A stretch of 64,000 bases of DNA from assembly GCA_035995205.1 (NCBI GenBank), contig DASYKS010000070.1, forward strand, positions 124,001 through 188,000. Direction: 5' to 3'. This stretch comes from DASYKS01 sp035995205 (lineage in GTDB: Bacteria > Acidobacteriota > Thermoanaerobaculia > Multivoradales > UBA5704). The notes under the pieces are model-generated. The model had not been told where the DNA came from and made no database searches. It saw only the letters and a list, made by a program, of their open reading frames with translations. A program made the position numbers and the translations under genes. Positions 1-7,721 of the stretch are shown here, in pieces (within the stretch, counting starts at the first letter, position 1; the number at the start of each line of letters is the position of its first letter).

Positions 1-765
1 GTCGTTGGTCAGAGGATGGCCGGAAGCATCGAGCCGTCGGCCGTACACCTGGGGACCGTTGGTTTGGAAAGTTCCCGACCAGAGGGCGAGGGCCGTGCCG
101 TCGGCCTGGAACGCGATCTCCGGCTCGAACTGGCCCGGAAACGTAGGGCCGTTGGAAAGGGAGAACGCTTCCGTCATGGGTTCGAGGGCGGAATTGAAGA
201 ACCGGCCGACCACGCGGCTGGGGAAATCCGGATTGATGGAAACGCTCTGCCAGACCACGGCGATCGCGCCGTTCGGACCGACCGCGAGACGGGCCGCCGC
301 ATTGGGTGCGAAGAGGTCCGGCGTGACCGGAACCGGCTCGCCGACCGGTCGGCCGAGCGCGTCGAGCCGATGCAGCCTGATTCCCGGAAACCTGGGCGGT
401 TCGACGATCCTTTCGTCCAAGGACACGGCGACGAAGCCCCCGTCCGGAAGAGAGGCGACCTGTGGGTCACGTCCGTGCCAAAGTTCGATCTCGGTTCCGA
501 GCTTTCGGCCTGCCGCGTCGAAGCGGAGCGCACGGACCCCGACCGTCGGGGGCGTTGGGCACCCGCTCCGCTGCCAAATGAGCAAAAACGAGCCTCCCGG
601 TTGCACCGCGACGTCCGGGACGCTGTCGGAGCAGGGAGGCGGGGCGCCGGCCGAGAAGGAAGCGATCCGATCGACTTCCGCTCCGGCGGCAGCTCCCGCA
701 ACGAGCGCCAGGGCGGAGGCGAAAAGAGCGCTGCGGACCGAGCGAGATCTCGAACGGTGTGCCAT
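1..765 (-). CDS. Secreted propeller-like paralogue A1 (partial, runs off window edge)
   Basis: N-terminal 255 codons of a protein whose 3' end lies outside the window. It starts at an ATG that shares its A with the TGA stop of the next upstream gene (TGATG), so translation is probably coupled. The N-terminus is basic (MAHRSRSRS), followed by a hydrophobic stretch and an AGAAAG/AE signal-peptidase-I-like site. It then aligns throughout with the two upstream paralogues: VAVQPGGSFLLIWQRS, a GGFVA strand, RLHRLDALGRP, GAIAVVW, DGTALALW. Each of these looks like one blade of a beta-propeller (hydrophobic strand, G, V/L-x-W, then R-x-F/L-D-x-x-G-x-P). No stop codon interrupts the frame to base 1. 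Function unknown; a secreted or envelope role is inferred from the signal peptide. Confidence 0.8.
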   Translation of the reverse strand, partial: MAHRSRSRSVRSALFASALALVAGAAAGAEVDRIASFSAGAPPPCSDSVPDVAVQPGGSFLLIWQRSGCPTPPTVGVRALRFDAAGRKLGTEIELWHGRDPQVASLPDGGFVAVSLDERIVEPPRFPGIRLHRLDALGRPVGEPVPVTPDLFAPNAAARLAVGPNGAIAVVWQSVSINPDFPSRVVGRFFNSALEPMTEAFSLSNGPTFPGQFEPEIAFQADGTALALWSGTFQTNGPQVYGRRLDASGHPLTND

Positions 766-2750
766 CAGAATGCCGTCCGATCCGCCCGGCTTTCGAGCCG
801 TCCGGCCAGGTTGGTGTAAGTCTTGGCGGTATTGGTCGAAAGGTCGGTGATCCTCACCCTATAGCCGGATGTCGACAACCCGCCCAGATAGACCCAGAAC
901 TTGCCGTTGGTCGCCCGGCCGTCGATCAACGTCAAGGTGACCACGGGGGTTTCGGGAGCGCTGGGGAACGCGAACGCGCCGCTTTTGTCGGTGCGCAGAA
1001 TCGCGAGAGCCGGCCGGGGATTTTGCCCCGCCAAGAGCTCGGCACGGAATCGGGCGCCGAGCAGGCAGAGCGCGCGGCGGGTCGGCACGCAGGTTTCGCC
1101 GAGGGAGATTGGAGCGGACTCCGTCTCGTCGACCGCCGCCGAAACCGCGACCACGGAATCTCGGGCGTAGCCAGCGAGGCTCGGCAAGGCGTTCGGGATG
1201 TGCCGGCTCGCGAAGCGCCCGGCGGATTTCGTGAATGTACGGACCGTCCCGCTCGTCTTGTCAGTCACGCGAATTTCGAGCGCCGGGCCGGTGGTGGCGG
1301 CGAATGTCAGATCGCGAGACCCGGGACCGGAGAGGAGAACGGTCACGTCGTGCTCGGCGGCGTTGTGCAATCCGAAGGTCGCGACATTGGCTGCGAGCGG
1401 CAGCGATTTCGCCGTGCCGCTCTGCGCGCCGTTTTGCCAGGTGACCTCCACCCCGTAACGACCGTCTGGGCCAAGGCAGGCGGCGCTTCGTCCTTCGAGG
1501 CACGATGGAGAAAGGATCGCGCCGAAGAGGCCGGAATCGACCGGCGAAACAAGGGGGCCTCCCGACCACGCCGCGACGAAACCGGCTGACGACCGATCGG
1601 CGAGGACCGGCTCGCGATACGAAAACGGAGCGCCCCCCGAGAGATCGAAGAGGTTCGAAGCCGTAGCCCCGTCGCGATCGAACAGGCGGCCGGAGATCGA
1701 TCCGTCGACACCGGTTCCGAGGACGAGAAGATTTCCCCTCGGGCCGATGCCGAGGGCGAGCGACCCGTTTGCAGTCAGCGGCGTACCGAGAGACTGCTCG
1801 ACGCCGATCCGCTCGCCACCGACACCCAAGCGCAGCACCCGGGCTTCGACCTCGACCCCATCCTCCGGGAAGGGCGGCTGCAACCGGAAGCTGTACCAAC
1901 CCACCCACCAGCCTCCGTCGGCACCGGCCACCACACGAGGAAATTGACTCCCCCGGCCGGTCTCCGTGGTGCTCACCGGAAAGACATCGGTCAAGGGATG
2001 GCCGGAGACGTCAAACAGCCGGCCGAAGATCTGGGGGGCGACAGAACCGGTCCATCCTTTCCAAACGGCAAGTGCCTTGCCGTCGGCTTGAAAGGCGAGA
2101 TCCGGTTCGAGTTGAAACGGGTTTGTGAGGTCGTTCGAAAGGAGGAACGGTTCCGTCGCGGGTTCCAAGGCGGCGTTGTAGAACCGTCCGCGAACGGCAA
2201 GAGGAGCCTCGAAGTTGAAAGAGGATTCCCGCCAGACGACTGCCACGGAGCCATTGGGCGCGATGGCGAGCCGAGGCGCCACATTGGGGGCGAAATTCGG
2301 TTCGACCTCAACGGCGATCGGCTCGCCGCTCGGCCGGCCGAGCCCGTCGAGGCGATGCAGGCCGATCCCCGTGGGGAGAAACGGCCCCAAGTCTCGCTCG
2401 AACCAAGACGTGGCGACGAAACCTCCGTTGGGGAGAGAGACAACCTGCGGGTCGATACCGTCCCACAGCTCGACGGCCGGAGCGAGCGGCCGGCCTACGG
2501 CGTCAAAGCGCTGAGCCCGGACTTTCAGCGTGGAGATGTCCGGGCACCGGCTTCGCTGCCAGATCAGCAGAAACGAGCCGCCCGGCTGCACCGCGATGTC
2601 CGGACCGGTGTCGGCGCAGGGCGGAGGGTCTCCAGCGGAAAACGACGCGATTCGGTCGATCTCCGCCCCTGCGGCAGGCAGTGCAACGATTGCGACGGCG
2701 AGCAAGAGAGCGCTACGGGTGGTGCGTGGCCTCGAACGGTCGATAAGCAT
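765..2750 (-). CDS. Secreted propeller-like paralogue A2
   Basis: 661 residues. The start at MLIDRSRPRT is preferred over an in-frame ATG 21 codons upstream because AGGAAGGA lies nine bases before it and a signal peptide (ALLLAVAIVALPAAGA) follows at once. Residues about 30-420 hold roughly seven repeats of about 55 residues, each a hydrophobic strand plus V/L-x-W and then R-x-F-D-x-x-G-x-P-L, which suggests a seven-bladed beta-propeller. Two related C-terminal modules of about 110 residues follow. The first begins near CLEGRSAACLG and ends KSAGRFAS. The second begins near CVPTRRALCLLG, contains DGRATNGKFWVYLGGLS and ends with a TDLST..TYTN segment and the terminus SRADRTAF. It closely resembles A3. 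I recognise no enzyme motif; a secreted structural or binding protein is an inference. Confidence 0.8.
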   Translation of the reverse strand: MLIDRSRPRTTRSALLLAVAIVALPAAGAEIDRIASFSAGDPPPCADTGPDIAVQPGGSFLLIWQRSRCPDISTLKVRAQRFDAVGRPLAPAVELWDGIDPQVVSLPNGGFVATSWFERDLGPFLPTGIGLHRLDGLGRPSGEPIAVEVEPNFAPNVAPRLAIAPNGSVAVVWRESSFNFEAPLAVRGRFYNAALEPATEPFLLSNDLTNPFQLEPDLAFQADGKALAVWKGWTGSVAPQIFGRLFDVSGHPLTDVFPVSTTETGRGSQFPRVVAGADGGWWVGWYSFRLQPPFPEDGVEVEARVLRLGVGGERIGVEQSLGTPLTANGSLALGIGPRGNLLVLGTGVDGSISGRLFDRDGATASNLFDLSGGAPFSYREPVLADRSSAGFVAAWSGGPLVSPVDSGLFGAILSPSCLEGRSAACLGPDGRYGVEVTWQNGAQSGTAKSLPLAANVATFGLHNAAEHDVTVLLSGPGSRDLTFAATTGPALEIRVTDKTSGTVRTFTKSAGRFASRHIPNALPSLAGYARDSVVAVSAAVDETESAPISLGETCVPTRRALCLLGARFRAELLAGQNPRPALAILRTDKSGAFAFPSAPETPVVTLTLIDGRATNGKFWVYLGGLSTSGYRVRITDLSTNTAKTYTNLAGRLESRADRTAF

Positions 2751-2868
2751 GCGAAATGTTCCTTCCTGAAATTTGACGATCCAGGTGCCAGGGAGAGAAT
2801 GTCGCAATAGCATATCTCATCGCGGAGGTGTTGATGGGCTTATTGAAGGTTCGTTCCTTATAGGGCCG

Positions 2869-4872
2869 TCATCGGAACGCGGTCCGATCCGCCCGGCTTT
2901 CGAGCCGTCCGGCCGGATTGCTGTAGGTCTGGGCGGTACCGGTCGAAAGATCGGTGATCCTCACTTTATAGCCGGACGGCGACAACCCGCCCAGGTAGAC
3001 CCAGAACTTGCCGTTGCTCGCCCGGCCGTCGATCATCGTCAAGGTGACCACGGGGACGTCGGGAGCGCTGGGAAACGCGAACGCCCCGCTCTTGTCGGTG
3101 CGCAAGAGGGCGAGGGCCGGTCGGGGCTGCTGTCCGGCCAAGAGCTCGGCGCGGAATCGGCCGCCCAGCAGGCAGAGCGCGCGGCGGGTCGGCGCGCACG
3201 TTTCGCCGACGGCCGGGAGCGCGATGGAAGCGGATTCCGCCTCGTCAACCGCCGCCGAAACCGTAACTGCGGAGTCTCCGCTGTCGCCAGCGAGGCTCGG
3301 CAACGCGTTCGGAATACGCTGGCTCGCGAAACGTCCGGCGGGTTTCGCGAATGTGCGGATCATCCCGGTCGTCTTGTCGGTCACGCGAATTACGAGCGCC
3401 GCACCGGTGGTGGCGGCGAACGTGAGATCGCGAGACCCGGAGCCGGAGAGGAGCACCGTGACGTCGTGCTCGGCGGCGTTGTGCAATCCGAAGGTCGCGA
3501 CGTTGCCCGAAAGCGGCAGCGGTTTCGCCCTGCCGCTTTGAGCGCCGTTTTGCCAGGTGACCTCCACTCCGAAGCGCCCGTCCGGGCCAAGGCAAGCGGC
3601 TTTCTTCCCCTCCAGGCAGACGGAGTTGAGAATTGCCCCGAAGAGGTCGGAATCGCCCGGCGAAACAATAAAGGGGATTCCTGACCACGCAGCGACGAAA
3701 CCGGAGGGTGACCGATCGACGAGGACCGGCTCGCCGAACAAGAGCGGAGCGCTCTCCGAGAGGTCGAAGAGGTTCGAAGCCCTAGCCCCGTCGCGATTGA
3801 ACAGGCGGCCGGAGATCGTTCCGTCAACGCCGGTTCCGAGGACGAGGAGATTTCCCCTCGGGCCGATGCCGAGGGCGGGCGACACGTTCCCGTTGGCAGT
3901 CAGCGGCGCACCGAGGGACTGCTCGACGCCGATCCGCTCGCCACCGACACCCAAGCGCAGCACCCGGGCTTGGATAGAGGCCCCTTCGTCGCCCGAGAAG
4001 GGTATCTGGAACAGAAAGCTGTACCAACCTACCCACCAGCCCCCGTCGCCACGGGCCACCACGCGAGGAAACAGACTCGCCCGGTCCGTCTCCGTCGTGG
4101 TAACAGGAAATCTGTCGGTCAGGGGATGGCCGGAGACGTCGAAAAGCCTGCCGAAGATCTGGGAAGGGGCACGGTTTTCTGCTTCCACCCAGATGGCGAG
4201 CGCCGTGCCGTCGTCTCGGAAAGCGATGTCCGGGTTGACCTGGAACTGTGCGAGGTCGTTGGCAAGTGCCAACGTCTCCGTCACAGGCTCTAAGGCAGCG
4301 TTGTAGAACCGTCCGCGCACGAGAGAAATGGGAAGGAAGGAAGAAGATTCACGCCAGACAATTGCAACCGCCCCGTTGGGCGCCACGGCGAGGCGAGGGT
4401 CGGCGTTGGGACCGAAGTTCGGGTCGACCGCAACGGCGATCGTCTCGCCGCTCGGCCGGCCGAGCGCATCGAGCCGATGCAGGCCGATCCCCGTGGGGAG
4501 GAGCGGACCGAGGTCTCGCTCGAACCAAGACGTGGCGACGAAACCTCCGTTTGGAAGGGGGACAACCTGCGGACCGATTCCGTCCCACAGGTCGAAGGCC
4601 GGGGTGAGCGGCCGGCCCGCGGCGTCGAAGCGCTGAGCCCTGACTTTCAGCGTGGAAATCTCCGGGCATTGGCTCCGCTGCCAGGTCAGCAGAAACGAAC
4701 CGCCCGGTTGCACCGCGACGTCCGGGCCGCTGTCGGCGCAGGGCCGTGGGTCACCGGCCGCAAACGAAGCGATCCGGTCGAACTCCGCTCCGACCGCCGG
4801 TAAGGCGATCAGACCGAGAAGGAACGGCAAGAATTTGCGGGTGGTACGTGATCGCGAGCGGTCAACGGGCAT
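2869..4872 (-). CDS. Secreted propeller-like paralogue A3
   Basis: 667 residues, start at MPVDRSRSRTT with AAGGAG seven bases upstream. The signal peptide is roughly LPFLLGLIALPAVGA. Seven W-containing blade repeats can be picked out by eye: GGSFLLTW, GGFVATSW, GAVAIVW, DGTALAIW, GGWWVGW, GNLLVLG and SGFVAAW, each followed by an R-x-F/L-x-x-x-G segment. Two C-terminal modules follow, the second containing DGRASNGKFWVYLGGLS and ITDLSTGTAQTYSN, ending SRADRTAFR. Most residues match A2, so this is a fairly recent tandem duplicate. A TATGCT hexamer 30 bases before the start may be its -10 element. Export is well supported; the molecular function is unknown. Confidence 0.82.
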   Translation of the reverse strand: MPVDRSRSRTTRKFLPFLLGLIALPAVGAEFDRIASFAAGDPRPCADSGPDVAVQPGGSFLLTWQRSQCPEISTLKVRAQRFDAAGRPLTPAFDLWDGIGPQVVPLPNGGFVATSWFERDLGPLLPTGIGLHRLDALGRPSGETIAVAVDPNFGPNADPRLAVAPNGAVAIVWRESSSFLPISLVRGRFYNAALEPVTETLALANDLAQFQVNPDIAFRDDGTALAIWVEAENRAPSQIFGRLFDVSGHPLTDRFPVTTTETDRASLFPRVVARGDGGWWVGWYSFLFQIPFSGDEGASIQARVLRLGVGGERIGVEQSLGAPLTANGNVSPALGIGPRGNLLVLGTGVDGTISGRLFNRDGARASNLFDLSESAPLLFGEPVLVDRSPSGFVAAWSGIPFIVSPGDSDLFGAILNSVCLEGKKAACLGPDGRFGVEVTWQNGAQSGRAKPLPLSGNVATFGLHNAAEHDVTVLLSGSGSRDLTFAATTGAALVIRVTDKTTGMIRTFAKPAGRFASQRIPNALPSLAGDSGDSAVTVSAAVDEAESASIALPAVGETCAPTRRALCLLGGRFRAELLAGQQPRPALALLRTDKSGAFAFPSAPDVPVVTLTMIDGRASNGKFWVYLGGLSPSGYKVRITDLSTGTAQTYSNPAGRLESRADRTAFR

Positions 4873-4902
4873 TTGGACTCTCCTTTTTGTGAATGGTATA
4901 AT

Positions 4903-4908
4903 AGCATA
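4903..4908 (-). promoter_or_regulatory. Candidate -10 hexamer TATGCT upstream of A3
   Basis: On the minus strand, TATGCT lies 30 bases before the A3 start. The same hexamer lies before A2 (2809-2814), B2 (11676-11681), B3 (13894-13899) and the first ADOP permease (25541-25546). The related TATGAT precedes sdaA (20888-20893) and the outer-membrane protein gene (45715-45720). No convincing TTGACA-like -35 is seen at these sites, so the promoter call rests on recurrence and position alone. Confidence 0.35.
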
Positions 4909-4961
4909 ACCAAATTCACGGAAGGATGATTGGCCTCCGAATCTCCTTTATACCGGTCCCC

Positions 4962-5003
4962 TTAGCGCACGTGGAACTGGGCCTCGATCTCGACCGCGTT
5001 CAG
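4962..5003 (-). pseudogene. Remnant of a ridA-like 3' end
   Basis: Reading the minus strand gives LNAVEIEAQFHVR and a TAA stop, nearly the same as the last residues of the intact ridA at 5633-6094 (CAVEVEAQFHVR). The two differences inside the matching block are one silent change and one Val/Ile change. That pattern fits a diverged paralogue that was once coding rather than a very recent copy. No more of the gene is recognisable upstream: the toxin gene's stop codon abuts this remnant. Confidence 0.6.
4966..4998 (+). repeat. Direct repeat copy 1 flanking the toxin-antitoxin module
   Basis: 33 bases that match 5637-5669 at 31 positions in the same orientation. Both copies encode the terminal residues of ridA on the minus strand. 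The two copies bracket the DUF433/DUF5615 pair, 671 bases apart. Confidence 0.75.
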
Positions 5004-5320
5004 TCGCCGATCTCCCGAGCCTCGCCAGGTGCCAAAGCTCTCAAGGCTTGGAGTAGGCGCTCTACCAAGGGTTGGAGGTCGACCAAGCGATTGGTCTTGG
5101 CCCGCAGGACGACGACGCTGAAAGTCCTCCCGGCGAGAACCTGTTGTTTCGGCAGCCGCCTGTCAACCGTTACGAGGGCATCGAACCGCCCGTCAATCGC
5201 GTCGAGCAACGGCCGGTCATCGAAGTCACCCAATCCGAGGTCGGTGGCGCTACGAACGTCGTGTCCGGTCAGGAGCCTCCCGAGCTGGTGCGGGACACAG
5301 GCGTCGAGAAGGACGCGCAC
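5000..5320 (-). CDS. DUF5615 PIN-like toxin
   Basis: 106 residues starting MRVLLDACVPHQLGRLL. Proteins of this family have a PIN-like fold and are presumed ribonuclease toxins. Visible acidic positions are Asp6 in LLDACVP, DFDDRPLLD near residues 32-40 and LVTVDRRLP near residues 49-57, which fit the PIN-like metal-binding pattern. The gene lies 14 bases after the stop of a DUF433 gene, the usual antitoxin partner, in the usual order (antitoxin first). The 3' end abuts a ridA-like remnant, suggesting the pair entered or was rearranged at that site. Family assignment is confident; toxin activity is inferred from family and context. Confidence 0.82.
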   Translation of the reverse strand: MRVLLDACVPHQLGRLLTGHDVRSATDLGLGDFDDRPLLDAIDGRFDALVTVDRRLPKQQVLAGRTFSVVVLRAKTNRLVDLQPLVERLLQALRALAPGEAREIGD

Positions 5321-5334
5321 GAGCTGGTCCTAGT

Positions 5335-5559
5335 TCAGGCGGCCACGGCGTTGGCGAGTAGAGCGGACTTGGCGAGCTCCAGGACGGCGACCGCATGCTC
5401 CCTGCCTACAGAGGGAAAATCACGCAAGAAAGCGTCAAGCGGATCGCCCCCTTCGAGGTAATCGATCAGCGTCTGCACCGGAACCCGAGTGCCCGCGAAG
5501 ACAGGAGTGCCGCTGAGACGATTGGGGGATGAGGTGATAAGCGGCTTCGGGATCGACAT
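5335..5559 (-). CDS. DUF433 antitoxin
   Basis: 74 residues starting MSIPKPLITSSPN, with AGGAG six bases before the ATG. It has the family hallmark GTPVFAGTRVPVQTLIDYLEGG at residues 17-38, followed by a DAFLRDFPSV segment. DUF433 proteins are small helix-turn-helix-like proteins commonly encoded directly upstream of DUF5615 toxins, as here. It probably neutralises the PIN-like toxin and represses the pair. A short near-palindromic stretch (AGAGTATACCTCT, 5578-5590) lies just upstream and could be an operator, but it is too short to be sure. Confidence 0.85.
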   Translation of the reverse strand: MSIPKPLITSSPNRLSGTPVFAGTRVPVQTLIDYLEGGDPLDAFLRDFPSVGREHAVAVLELAKSALLANAVAA

Positions 5560-5632
5560 CCGACTCTCCTGTCAAAGAAGAGTATACCTCTCCACCCCAG
5601 GCGCCTTTCCAGCGGGTAGGTTGCCAGGCGCC

Positions 5633-6094
5633 TCACCGCACGTGGAACTGCGCCTCGACCTCGACCGCGCAGTCGTAGGGCAGAGCCGCCATTCCGACCG
5701 CGATGCGCGTGTGTCGGCCGGCCGCGCCGAGAACTTCGAAGAGAAGGTCGGAGGCGCCGTTGACCACTTGGGAATGCGCGGTGAAGTCGGGTGTGCAGTT
5801 GACGTAGCCCCCGACGCGGATGCACTGGCGCACGAGATCCAGATTGCCGCCCAACGCCTCTCGGAGCACGGCGACCAGGTTCAGGGCGCAAAGGCGGGCA
5901 GCCTGCTGGCCTTGGCTCTCGTCGAATTCGCGGCCGACCTTGCCGATGAACTTGTACTCACCATTCCATTTCGGGAGTTGGCCCGAGATGTAGACAATGT
6001 CGCCGATCCGTAAAGAGGGCAGGTAGTTCGCGCCCGCCGGGCGGGTCTCCGGCAGCTCGATGCCGAGGGTCTGCAGACGTTCTTCGATCGACAT
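5633..6094 (-). CDS. ridA: RidA/YjgF family enamine/imine deaminase
   Basis: 153 residues starting MSIEERLQTLGIEL, with AGAGGTG five bases before the ATG. Rid proteins hydrolyse reactive enamine/imine intermediates made by PLP enzymes. Family features seen are the N-terminal YLPSLRIGDIVYISGQLP, an ALNLVAVLREALGG segment, RVGGYVNCTPDF and the C-terminal RIAVGMAALPYDCAVEVEA. The length and the N-terminal extension fit the longer Rid subfamilies rather than the 130-residue archetype, so the exact substrate group is uncertain. The gene follows the secreted hydrolase gene by 60 bases on the same strand. Its last 33 bases are duplicated at 4966-4998 beyond the toxin-antitoxin module. Confidence 0.85.
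   Translation of the reverse strand: MSIEERLQTLGIELPETRPAGANYLPSLRIGDIVYISGQLPKWNGEYKFIGKVGREFDESQGQQAARLCALNLVAVLREALGGNLDLVRQCIRVGGYVNCTPDFTAHSQVVNGASDLLFEVLGAAGRHTRIAVGMAALPYDCAVEVEAQFHVR
5637..5669 (+). repeat. Direct repeat copy 2 (3' end of ridA)
   Basis: Inside the intact ridA reading frame; partner of 4966-4998. If the intervening DNA were an integrated element, this copy would be the one that keeps the target gene whole. Confidence 0.75.
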
Positions 6095-6154
6095 GTTTTC
6101 ACCTCTTTCCTGTCATGTGGAGACTCGATCCTTCCACACTCTCGGCGCCACCGC

Positions 6155-7708
6155 TCAGGGAGAGGGCTTGGCCAGGGCGGCGCCGACCGGATCGAGAGTG
6201 TCGAACGCGCGCGCCCAGTCGGGGGTAGGAACCGGGCCGTAATGGCCGATCCCCGGTACCTCGATGTAGGCCGTATGGGCGAACCCTTCGCGCTCGAAAG
6301 CGTGGAAGATCTCGCGGGTCTGAATGCGGTTGAAATCGCGCTCCGCGGTCAAGAAAACATAGCGGTTGCGGCTCTTGGCAAGATCGAGATCGCGCTTGCC
6401 CGGCTTTGGGTAGAGGACGGGCCAGCTCGTGCCCGGGCGGTCGGGAATCGGCAGAGGGCGGAACCAGTCGCAGCCGACCATGAACAGGCCGCCGGAAAAG
6501 ACCTCCGGATAGACTACCGAGAGCACGCTGGAAATCCGCCCGCCGCCTGAATAGCCGGCGATGTAGATCCGCTCGGGGTCGATCCGGTACAGCTTCTGAA
6601 GGTTGTGCGCGGCGTCGAGCGCCAGGCCGAAGCGATACCAGCGCTGGCGCTCGTTGCCTGCGCCGTTGGCGCCGACCCAGATCAGGCGGCGGTCGGCGAG
6701 CTGCCGGAGGAGGTCGGGCCGGGTGGCGCCGCCGAACGGACCCGGACTGACCCAGACCACCAGACCGTGCGGCACCTCCGGCCGGTAGCTCGCCGGGACC
6801 ACCAGGCTGAAGGTTTCGCGTGCGAGATCGTAGCGCCCGCCGTTCGGGTCGGCGCCGTCGAGCTCGCGGCGCGACACTCCCGTGCGCCGGAGCAGCTCGC
6901 CAAGGTCGGAGCGCGGACTCCGTTCGGGCAACGAGGTGATGAAACTTCCCGTGCGCTCGGGTGTCGCGGGAAAATGCGGCAGGTCGTCGGGACCCGATGC
7001 CGGCGGGGCGGGAGATCCCGCCGTGGCCGGAGGCGCCTCGCCGCCTGCCTGGTCCTCCGTGGTCAGCAATTCGAGCAGGCGGGCCGACTCGGTATCGTAA
7101 CGATCGGCGGTGATCGCTTTTTCGAGCGCGGCGATCGCCTCCGCGCGGCGTCCCTCCTCGAACCAGGCGCGGGCGATTGCGCGGAGCACGGGGGCTTGGC
7201 CGTCGGGCGGCAGCTCGGGGAGCGCGCGTTCCCACTCCGCGCGCGCCTCGGTGCGCTTGCCGGCGGCGAGGAGCCGGTTGCCCTCCTCGATCCAGCCGCG
7301 GACGATCGAGCGGTCGGTCTGTTTGGCCGAAGGGGCGATCGATTCGAGCGGACGCAGCTCGAAACGGAGCTGCGGACCGGGACCCTCGCCCGGAACCTGA
7401 GCCTGCCCCTCGGCGCGTAGGTACCCCTCCGCCTCGACCGACGCGTGCCAAAGCCCGGGAGCGAGACCGAGCGCCGAGAAGTGCCCGCGCGCGTCGCTCT
7501 CGGTCGCGGGACCCGGGCCGTCGGGACGCTCGAAATGAAGCGAGATCCGCGCCTTCGCGATCGGTTGCCTGCCGGGCGCCACGACGCTTCCCGAAAGCCG
7601 TCCGACGCCGGTCCACGCTTGAGCGAGGAGGAGGACGGGCCCGAGCGTGAGCCATGTCACCAGGAACGGCGTAAAACGACGGCGGCGAAAGCCGCCTCGA
7701 CGGGTCAT
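6155..7708 (-). CDS. Secreted esterase-like alpha/beta hydrolase with CarboxypepD_reg-like and TPR-like regions
   Basis: 517 residues. A basic N-terminus and a hydrophobic stretch (FLVTWLTLGPVLLLAQA) indicate export. Residues about 36-118 look like a carboxypeptidase-regulatory-like beta domain (GRLSGSVVAPGRQPIAKARI...). Residues about 133-215 contain TPR-like helices (EEGNRLLAAGKRTEARAEWE). The C-terminal catalytic domain resembles PHB-depolymerase or feruloyl-esterase-type alpha/beta hydrolases: GLVVWVSPG, then IYIAGYSGGGR with Ser387 as the likely nucleophile, and a late GIGHYG that can supply the catalytic His. The start is 13 bases after the stop of paralogue B1 with no good Shine-Dalgarno, suggesting coupling. 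The substrate is unknown; a role on extracellular esters is inferred. Confidence 0.72.
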   Translation of the reverse strand: MTRRGGFRRRRFTPFLVTWLTLGPVLLLAQAWTGVGRLSGSVVAPGRQPIAKARISLHFERPDGPGPATESDARGHFSALGLAPGLWHASVEAEGYLRAEGQAQVPGEGPGPQLRFELRPLESIAPSAKQTDRSIVRGWIEEGNRLLAAGKRTEARAEWERALPELPPDGQAPVLRAIARAWFEEGRRAEAIAALEKAITADRYDTESARLLELLTTEDQAGGEAPPATAGSPAPPASGPDDLPHFPATPERTGSFITSLPERSPRSDLGELLRRTGVSRRELDGADPNGGRYDLARETFSLVVPASYRPEVPHGLVVWVSPGPFGGATRPDLLRQLADRRLIWVGANGAGNERQRWYRFGLALDAAHNLQKLYRIDPERIYIAGYSGGGRISSVLSVVYPEVFSGGLFMVGCDWFRPLPIPDRPGTSWPVLYPKPGKRDLDLAKSRNRYVFLTAERDFNRIQTREIFHAFEREGFAHTAYIEVPGIGHYGPVPTPDWARAFDTLDPVGAALAKPSP

Positions 7709-7721
7709 CTCGCGCCGGATT

